From: a virus
Virus record (IMG/VR): IMGVR_UViG_3300034062_007046
Span: 18,846-82,845 of that record
Length of the DNA stretch: 64,000 bases
Reading direction: 5' to 3' (one strand)
Shown: positions 58,496 through 64,000 of the stretch, in pieces
Layout: each line of letters begins with the position of its first letter
How positions within the stretch are numbered: the first letter of the stretch is position 1
Made by a program: the position numbers and the translations under genes
Notes under the pieces: model-generated
Database searches by the model: none
What the model saw: only the letters and a program-made list of their open reading frames with translations
What the model was told of the DNA's origin: nothing

Positions 58496-61279
58496 ATGCC
58501 AATTGAAAAGTTTAAGTTTGTAAGTCCCGGTGTTCAAGCGCAGGAAGTCGATCAATCACAAATCCCAAGAACACCAGAAGATATGGGACCAGTTATTATT
58601 GGACGTTCCTTGCGCGGTCCTGTTATGCGTCCAGTGAAAGTTGGTTCTTTTTCAGATTTCGTAGATGTATTCGGTGAACCAGTTCCAGGTGGTATTGGTG
58701 GTGACGTTTGGAGAAACGGTAATAAAACTGCTCCAACTTATGCTGCTTACGCCGCTCAAGCTTATTTACGCAATTCATCACCAGTTACTTTCGTTCGTTT
58801 AGCTGGTTATGAAAATCCAGATGAAACTACAGGTGAAGCAGGTTGGGCAGTAACAAACGCTTACGGCTTATTTATTGCGCCAATTGGCGGTTCTGGCGAC
58901 ATATGGTCGATACCAGCTGCTACAGCTTCACTTGGTGCAATTATTTATGCTGGCGCTGGAACTTTTGGTTTAACTGGTAAGCCATTAAGTGGTTCAACAG
59001 AAAGCATTGTTTCTCAAACAGGTAATTGGGTTCGCGTAACTGGAACTAATGGCGAAGTCAAACTAACAGTCTCAGGTTCAACAAAAAGCGTAAATTTTGA
59101 TGAAAATTCTAAAAAATACATCCGTTCAGTATTAAACACAAACCCAGTTCTAACAAATACCGATATCACAAGTGCGCCTGAATCTTATTTCCTTGGTGAA
59201 ACGTTTAAAACTTGGGTATTAGAGAAGCATCCAACATTATCAGGTTCATCTAATTTTGCGGCAATTCTTGTTAGATTAGATAACGGTACAGCAGATTTTG
59301 CAAACCACCAAGTTCAAGCAGAAGATGCCGCAACAGGATGGGTTGTTTCACAACACAAGGGTTTAGCAACTGATTTCGTTGCCAATGGTGCAACTGGTGA
59401 ATATCCAGTACAAAAACTCTTTAAGCTCGTCGGCTTAACTGAAGGTGAATGGAATAGCCAAAATCTTAAAGTAGCTATTGAAGATATTAAAGAGCCACCA
59501 AATGAATTTGTTAAATTTGGTTCATTTACAGTTTCAATCCGTAAAATGGATGATAGCGATTTAGTTCCACAATATGTTGAAAGATTCTCAAACCTTTCAT
59601 TAGACCCCTCATCAGAAAATTATATCGCAAAGAAAATTGGCGATAAGTACACAGAATGGGATTATGAAAAGAAGGCATTTGTTGAATATGGTACATATGA
59701 CAACAAGTCAAAATTTATCCGTGTAGAAATGAATCCAGACGTTGATGCAGCGCTAACAGATCCAGATTTAATTCCATTCGGTTTCTACGGTCCAGCGCAA
59801 TTAGCAGATGTAGCAGTATCAAGCTCAAGCGGTTCAGTAGCAGGAGCTGGCTTTTTCTTAGACACAGCGATTACTGGTAATGCTGCATATACTGCAAGCT
59901 TTGCTCTACAACAACTACCACTTCTAACAACAACAGCTGATTCACCAGCAGCTTCATTAGCTTCTGTTACATTTGGCTTCAAAACAAACGTTGATGGTAC
60001 AAAGAAGTACAATAAAGATATGCCAGACTACCTAAGAGCATATCCAAATGGTTGGACAGAAGATAAGCCTGCATTCTTGTTCTCTCTTGACGATGTTAGT
60101 GCATCGGTAAGCTCTGGATCAATCGTTCAATCAACTCCTGCAACGTGGACAGAAGGAAATAGAGCAGCAACCGGGTCATTAACTGCTTATGGTTCTCAAG
60201 GCACTCTAACATCATCAAATGGTTCAAGATTAGTTTTGGGAACATTCAACAAGTTCGTCATGCCTCTATTCGGCGGCACTGATGGCGTTGACATTACAGA
60301 AAAAGATCCATTCAATACAAGAGTATTGGGACAAACTGGTGCAAATGAATACACCAATTATGCTTACAACAGCGTTAAGGTTGCGGTTGAAAGCATCGCA
60401 GACCCAGAAGTTGTTGAAATGAATCTTGCAGCAATGCCAGGTATTGAAAATGAAGCCCTAACTGGTCTATTATTAGAGAAATGCGAAGTTCGCGGTGATG
60501 CACTTGCCGTTATCGATCTTAAGGGTGATTACGTACCAGAAGAGGGTAAGGCAACACCAAGCACATCAGCAGCAGCTCGTAAACCAGTTGTAGCAGATGC
60601 GGTATCAAATCTAAAGAACCGTGCGATTAATAGTAGCTATGGTTGTGCGTTCTTCCCTTGGGTATTAATCCGCGATAACTTAAACAACAATACCGTATGG
60701 GTACCACCATCAGTTGCAGCCCTTGGTACTTTCTCAAGTTCACAACGTAAGACAGAATTATGGTTTGCACCAGCAGGATTTAATCGTGGTGGTTTAACAG
60801 AAGGCGCAGCTGGTTTACCAGTTCTACAAACTTCACTTAAGCTATCATCAAAAGATCGTGATGCGCTTTACGAGGCAAATATCAATCCAATCGCTTCATT
60901 CCCAAGCGAAGGAATTGTAATCTTTGGTCAAAAGACACTACAAGTAACACCAAGCGCATTAGATCGCATCAATGTTCGCCGTTTGATGATTTACTTGAAG
61001 AAAGAAATCAGCCGCTTTGCAACAACGGTTCTATTTGATCCAAACATCGAAGTAACTTGGAAGCGTTTCACAAATCAAGCTATTCCTTTCCTTGAAAGCG
61101 TCAAATCAAGATTTGGTGTTAGTGAATTCCGTGTTGTGTTAGACGAGACAACTACAACACCAGAATTAGTAGATCGTAACATTGTTTATGCCAAGATCCT
61201 CTTGAAGCCAACACGCGCTATCGAATTTATCGCACTTGACTTCGTAATTACAAATACTGGTGCATCATTTAACGATTAA
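58496..61279 (+). CDS. Tail sheath protein, T4 gp18-like
   Basis: A 927-residue protein with an AAAGGAG site. The N-terminus (FKFVSPGVQAQEVDQSQIPR, then GPVIIGRSLRGPVMRPVKVG and DFVDVFGEP) is diagnostic of contractile sheaths. The C-terminus (INVRRLMIYLKKEISRFAT, NPIASFPSEGIVIFGQKTL, FRVVLDETTTTPELVDRNIV) is the conserved core that polymerises around the tube. It is about 270 residues longer than T4 gp18 (659), with the extra sequence in the Ser/Ala-rich middle, likely outward-facing domains. Arginine CGT/CGC use is partial. It is followed by a hairpin. Confidence 0.92.
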   Translation: MPIEKFKFVSPGVQAQEVDQSQIPRTPEDMGPVIIGRSLRGPVMRPVKVGSFSDFVDVFGEPVPGGIGGDVWRNGNKTAPTYAAYAAQAYLRNSSPVTFVRLAGYENPDETTGEAGWAVTNAYGLFIAPIGGSGDIWSIPAATASLGAIIYAGAGTFGLTGKPLSGSTESIVSQTGNWVRVTGTNGEVKLTVSGSTKSVNFDENSKKYIRSVLNTNPVLTNTDITSAPESYFLGETFKTWVLEKHPTLSGSSNFAAILVRLDNGTADFANHQVQAEDAATGWVVSQHKGLATDFVANGATGEYPVQKLFKLVGLTEGEWNSQNLKVAIEDIKEPPNEFVKFGSFTVSIRKMDDSDLVPQYVERFSNLSLDPSSENYIAKKIGDKYTEWDYEKKAFVEYGTYDNKSKFIRVEMNPDVDAALTDPDLIPFGFYGPAQLADVAVSSSSGSVAGAGFFLDTAITGNAAYTASFALQQLPLLTTTADSPAASLASVTFGFKTNVDGTKKYNKDMPDYLRAYPNGWTEDKPAFLFSLDDVSASVSSGSIVQSTPATWTEGNRAATGSLTAYGSQGTLTSSNGSRLVLGTFNKFVMPLFGGTDGVDITEKDPFNTRVLGQTGANEYTNYAYNSVKVAVESIADPEVVEMNLAAMPGIENEALTGLLLEKCEVRGDALAVIDLKGDYVPEEGKATPSTSAAARKPVVADAVSNLKNRAINSSYGCAFFPWVLIRDNLNNNTVWVPPSVAALGTFSSSQRKTELWFAPAGFNRGGLTEGAAGLPVLQTSLKLSSKDRDALYEANINPIASFPSEGIVIFGQKTLQVTPSALDRINVRRLMIYLKKEISRFATTVLFDPNIEVTWKRFTNQAIPFLESVKSRFGVSEFRVVLDETTTTPELVDRNIVYAKILLKPTRAIEFIALDFVITNTGASFND

Positions 61280-61295
61280 TAACTAAAAAAAATAG

Positions 61296-61328
61296 TTGGG
61301 GACTATATAAATTGTAGTCCCCAATTTT
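61296..61328 (+). terminator. Hairpin between tail sheath and tail tube
   Basis: TTGGGGACTA (61296-61305) pairs perfectly with TAGTCCCCAA (61315-61324), followed by TTTT. The 9-base loop reads TATAAATTG. A partial terminator here would set the sheath-to-tube ratio. Confidence 0.8.
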
Positions 61329-61342
61329 AGGAGAATAAAAAT

Positions 61343-61936
61343 ATGGCATTTTGGAGTCAGGCTACAACTGAGCCTTTAAGACAATTTAGATGGACTGTTA
61401 TTTTTGGAGCCAATGAAGGCGCAGCCACTTTAGATAGTCAAATATATGCACTTAAAAAAGTAGATAGACCTAAAGCAACAATCAGCGAAGTTACTCATAA
61501 ATACTTAAATCATGAATTTTATTATCCTGGTAGATTAAAGTGGGAACCTATTAATATGACAATCGCTGCTATTAGAGAAGGCGATGGCGATCTTTCAGGC
61601 GGTCCCGGAACTTCAACGGCTCTAATGACTACCTTAGTAAGTGCTGGATACATGATCCCTACTTCAATACAGCCAGAACAGAGAAAAACCTTGGCAAAAC
61701 AAAAATTTGCCAATGGTCTTGGCAGTTCAATTTTTATACAAAATTTAGATCCAGACGGAGTAGTTATAGAGCAATGGAAAATTTTAAATCCATTTTTTAC
61801 ATCCGTGCAGTTTGGATCTCTTGATTATGGTAGCGATGAAATAGTAGAAGTACAATGTACTTTGAAATATGACGCGGCATATCATACAGTAGGCGCTGGA
61901 GACGCTGCACCAGCTGGTGCAAATCCATTCGTATAA
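61343..61936 (+). CDS. Tail tube protein, T4 gp19-like (copy 1)
   Basis: A 197-residue protein with a TAGGAGA site. It starts MAFWSQATTEPLRQFRWTV and has KKVDRPKATISEVTHKYLNH, FYYPGRLKWEPINMTI, WKILNPFFTSVQFGSLDYGS and VQCTLKYDAAYH, the pattern of gp19-type tube subunits. Length is near T4 gp19 (163) plus a short C-terminal arm. It has its own Shine-Dalgarno just after the sheath hairpin, so it is probably the main inner tube protein. Confidence 0.85.
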   Translation: MAFWSQATTEPLRQFRWTVIFGANEGAATLDSQIYALKKVDRPKATISEVTHKYLNHEFYYPGRLKWEPINMTIAAIREGDGDLSGGPGTSTALMTTLVSAGYMIPTSIQPEQRKTLAKQKFANGLGSSIFIQNLDPDGVVIEQWKILNPFFTSVQFGSLDYGSDEIVEVQCTLKYDAAYHTVGAGDAAPAGANPFV

Positions 61937-61949
61937 TAAATAAATTATT

Positions 61950-62465
61950 ATGGCTTTTTGGGGCAAACAAGATTTAAAAGAACCATTACGCCAAAATAGG
62001 TGGTATTTAAGATATAATGTAGATGGCTTGGATGCTTATACATTTGCTTTAAAAGAGTGCAAAAAACCAGAATATGAAATTGGGGTAACAGAACACCGTT
62101 TGCTAACACACACTGTTCGTTACCCTACTCTTTTAAAGTGGCTACCAATCGATATAAAAATGATATCTGTTCGTGGAACCGACGATGTTTCAAGTTTAAA
62201 TGGCGCTATAGAATCTTTTATATCTGATATTGGATACTCAAACCCAGTTACAAATGAACATCAGCAGATAAGCAAGCAATCATTGACTTTAGATATATAT
62301 CAAGTTGATGAAAACGGTAATAAAATCGAAGAATGGAATTTATATAATCCTTTAATTACCAAAGTTAACTATGGTACACTATCATATGAAAATGAAGGTT
62401 TAATGGAAGTTTCTTTAAGCATAACATATGATTTTGCTAATCATACTATATTAATCCCTAAATAA
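61950..62465 (+). CDS. Tail tube-type protein (copy 2)
   Basis: A 171-residue paralogue of the preceding gene: MAFWGKQDLKEPLRQNRWYL, VRYPTLLKWLPIDIKMISVR, WNLYNPLITKVNYGTLSYEN and VSLSITYDFANH line up with copy 1. The 13 bases before its ATG are all A and T, without a Shine-Dalgarno, so it may be translated at a lower level by coupling. In T4 the tube-fold proteins gp48 and gp54 start the tube on the baseplate; this copy could play such a part, or be a minor tube ring. Confidence 0.75.
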   Translation: MAFWGKQDLKEPLRQNRWYLRYNVDGLDAYTFALKECKKPEYEIGVTEHRLLTHTVRYPTLLKWLPIDIKMISVRGTDDVSSLNGAIESFISDIGYSNPVTNEHQQISKQSLTLDIYQVDENGNKIEEWNLYNPLITKVNYGTLSYENEGLMEVSLSITYDFANHTILIPK

Positions 62466-62483
62466 AAGAAAGCGTAGGCAAAA

Positions 62484-63329
62484 ATGAGAAATAATGAAGA
62501 ACGTTTTGGTGTTCCCACGCAATTACAAGATGGAACTCCACCACAAGTATTGCAGCAAGCACAAGGTCTATCATTAGACTTTATAACACCAACAGAAATT
62601 GTTCCACTCCCATCAAAAGGCAAGTTTTATCCTGTCGGTCATCCGTTGAGAGGCAAAGACTCAATTGAAATCAAGCAAATGACGGCTAAAGAAGAGGATA
62701 TCTTGACGAACAAGAGTCTTCTTAAAAAGGGAATTGCTCTTGACAAGCTAATTCAATCTTTGATTGTAGACAGAACCATCAATCCTGATACTCTAACGGT
62801 CGATGATCGTAATGCCATCATTATTGCAGCGAGAATTGCTGCATATGGTGCAGAATATTCGACACAAGTAACTTGCCCGTCATGCTCACAAAAGAGCAAA
62901 TATTCATTTAATCTAATAGAAAAACTTCCAAAAGAAGATGAAGGTACATCAGAAACAGCAGTCGATGATAATGGGTTTTTTGTCATTAGTCTACCAGCTA
63001 CTAAATGGACGGTAGTCTGTAGAGCACTAAATGGAAATGATGAAAAGAATCTTCTAAAGACTTCAGAGCTAAAAAAGAAATCTTCCAATGATTCAATCTT
63101 CTTAGATCAATTGAAGTCTATGGTTGTTGCTATTCAAAACGTAACTGATCGTCCAACATTGGAAAAAGCATTAGCTGCTATGCCAGCTGGTGATACTCGC
63201 CATCTCCGCAGAGAATATCAAAAAGCTGTGGAATCTGTTGATATGAGACAAACATTTCTTTGCTCACACTGCGAAGAGGAAACCGTGATGGAGGTTCCGC
63301 TTTCAGCAGACTTTTTTTGGTTTAAGTGA
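62484..63329 (+). CDS. T4 gp26-type baseplate protein / tail assembly chaperone, 0-frame product
   Basis: A 281-residue protein. PLPSKGKFYP (41-50), KQMTAKEEDILTNKSLLKKG and VDDRNAIIIAARIAAYG match the T4 base plate protein family (PF12322, gp26). Cysteines occur as CPSC (131-134) and CSHC (260-263), probably one zinc site. It ends DFFWFK at a TGA just after a run of seven Ts (63312-63318). A +1 or -2 change of frame there runs on for 60 further codons (63319-63501). It lies directly before the tape-measure gene, where phages usually encode frameshifted tail assembly chaperones. Confidence 0.75.
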   Translation: MRNNEERFGVPTQLQDGTPPQVLQQAQGLSLDFITPTEIVPLPSKGKFYPVGHPLRGKDSIEIKQMTAKEEDILTNKSLLKKGIALDKLIQSLIVDRTINPDTLTVDDRNAIIIAARIAAYGAEYSTQVTCPSCSQKSKYSFNLIEKLPKEDEGTSETAVDDNGFFVISLPATKWTVVCRALNGNDEKNLLKTSELKKKSSNDSIFLDQLKSMVVAIQNVTDRPTLEKALAAMPAGDTRHLRREYQKAVESVDMRQTFLCSHCEEETVMEVPLSADFFWFK

Positions 63330-63501
63330 TCAATATCAACAAAACATCTATGAGCAGTTCTTCTATTTAAAGTATTATGGAGGATTCTCACTGTTTGAAA
63401 GTTATAACCTTCCAGTTGCTCTCCGAAAATGGTTTGTTGAAAAACTTGTAGAACAACTAAAAGAAGAAAGTGATCAAATAAAGAAAGCTTCAAGGAAATA
63501 A
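63319..63501 (+). CDS. Frameshift extension of the gp26-type gene (tail chaperone T-like part)
   Basis: This 60-codon frame begins at the T7 run and has no ATG, GTG or TTG before its core. It reads GLSDQYQQNIYEQFFYLKYY, then GGFSLFESYNLPVALRKWFV and a charged helix. The F-Y-x-x-x-x-GGFS-x-x-E-x-Y-(N)-(L/M)-P pattern is what I recall for the small gene after gp26 in other T4-like phages. As it cannot start alone, it is either made as a C-terminal extension by ribosomal frameshifting on GAC-TTT-TTT-T, or belongs to a single gene split by a one-T read error (six Ts would fuse the frames). Confidence 0.65.
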   Translation, partial: GLSDQYQQNIYEQFFYLKYYGGFSLFESYNLPVALRKWFVEKLVEQLKEESDQIKKASRK

Positions 63502-63531
63502 AAGAGGGCGGGGTAAAACCCGCTCTTTTTT
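63501..63531 (+). terminator. Probable terminator before the tape measure
   Basis: AAAAGAG-GG-CGGG (63500-63511) pairs with CCCG-CTCTTTT with a two-base bulge, and ends in TTTTTT. It lies right after the chaperone extension. Confidence 0.7.
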
Positions 63532-63582
63532 CTTCTTATCTCTAATTATTTGTATAGTTTTTATTTTATGGAAAAATATTAA

Positions 63583-64000
63583 ATGGCTATTGATGATGTC
63601 ACTAAAAGTTTAGAAGCTATAAAAGCGCAAAAAGAAGCGACCGAAGCTACAACTAACGCTTCTAACGAGCAATTAAAAGTTCTTAAAGAAATAGCAGACC
63701 TACAGAAACAAATTTTAGACATCAATGCAAAAAAGAAAGAGCAAGAAGAAAAAACTCTTAAAGATATACAAAGCGCTAATGTCTCTTTAGAACAACAGTA
63801 CAAAGCAGCACAAAAAAATTCTAAAGAAAAAGCAGAGGCGGCAAAAGAATACTTAGATGGCTTGGAAGAAGAACTTAGAAACGGTAAAAAAAATAAACAA
63901 TTAACTGAAGAACAAATAAACTTTATTAGAGAAAAAATTAAAGAATTAAAAAAAGAAAATAAAGAATTAGACGAATTCTTAGTAAAAGAAGAAAAAAGAA
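63583..64000 (+). CDS. Tape-measure-like protein, N-terminal part (3' truncated)
   Basis: Open from the ATG at 63583 to the window edge (139 residues seen). An earlier ATG at 63568 stops after 4 codons. The visible part is nearly pure coiled coil, rich in Lys, Glu and Ala (EATTNASNEQLKVLKEIADL, KEELRNGKKNKQLTEEQINF). The position directly after the gp26/chaperone pair and the coiled-coil start suggest the tail length tape measure, which fills the tube and sets tail length. The truncated state prevents a firm call. Confidence 0.55.
   Translation, partial: MAIDDVTKSLEAIKAQKEATEATTNASNEQLKVLKEIADLQKQILDINAKKKEQEEKTLKDIQSANVSLEQQYKAAQKNSKEKAEAAKEYLDGLEEELRNGKKNKQLTEEQINFIREKIKELKKENKELDEFLVKEEKR

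Overview
This window is a piece of an AT-rich, T4-like tailed phage (contractile tail). All recognised genes read left to right on the + strand. The evidence is a head and tail order typical of the T4 superfamily: large terminase (gp17), portal (gp20), prohead protease (gp21), scaffold (gp22 type), major capsid protein (gp23), two neck proteins, tail sheath (gp18), two tail-tube-type proteins (gp19), a gp26-type protein and the start of a coiled-coil tape measure. The left end opens inside a gp6-like baseplate wedge gene, so the hub genes expected between the tape measure and gp6 lie outside the window. The sequence does not identify the host. Good GGAG-type Shine-Dalgarno sites are common, and a ribosomal protein bS21-like gene is present, a cargo known from large environmental phages.

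Layout. 1-22 kb: baseplate wedge and large tail or baseplate structural proteins, including a 2658-residue protein with two lectin-like (LamG-type) regions, two pairs of paralogous structural proteins and a gp15-like tail completion protein. 22.3-35.4 kb: an adhesin locus. A long 18-residue-repeat coiled-coil fibre sits between two hairpins and is followed by two tandem DUF2827 glycosyltransferase-like genes. Then come several fibre or tip proteins sharing an N-terminal K-(I/V)-L-(T/S)-(D/H) anchor and a common beta domain, ending in a beta-helix tailspike. 35.4-40.5 kb: a small replication and recombination block with a RuvC-like resolvase, a DnaG-type primase and a single-chain Mre11-Rad50 fusion (gp47+gp46 in one protein). 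40.5-42.4 kb: small membrane and coiled-coil proteins that may be a lysis cassette, and two small genes before the terminase. 42.4-48.9 kb: packaging, portal and protease genes. 48.9-53.2 kb: fibre-like proteins and bS21 inserted between protease and scaffold. 53.3-64 kb: scaffold, capsid, neck, sheath, tubes, gp26/chaperone and tape measure.

How it fits together. Genes are tightly packed, often with ATGA or TAATG overlaps. Gaps of about 80-165 bases hold nearly all regulatory signals: intrinsic-terminator hairpins, several with GAAA tetraloops, and a recurring ACTATTTA octamer that looks like the -10 element of a phage promoter. No gap exceeds 300 bases. No tRNA, rRNA, CRISPR array or insertion sequence was seen.

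Most notable points: a frameshift at a seven-T run joining the gp26-type protein to a C-terminal tail-chaperone extension just before the tape measure; a frame break inside a capsid-region fibre; the fused Mre11-Rad50 with an unusual C-x6-C hook; the bS21 gene; and a leader before the protease holding a 25-codon GTG mini-ORF with a near-perfect Shine-Dalgarno and two hairpins. Both frame breaks fall at homopolymer runs, so read error must be excluded.
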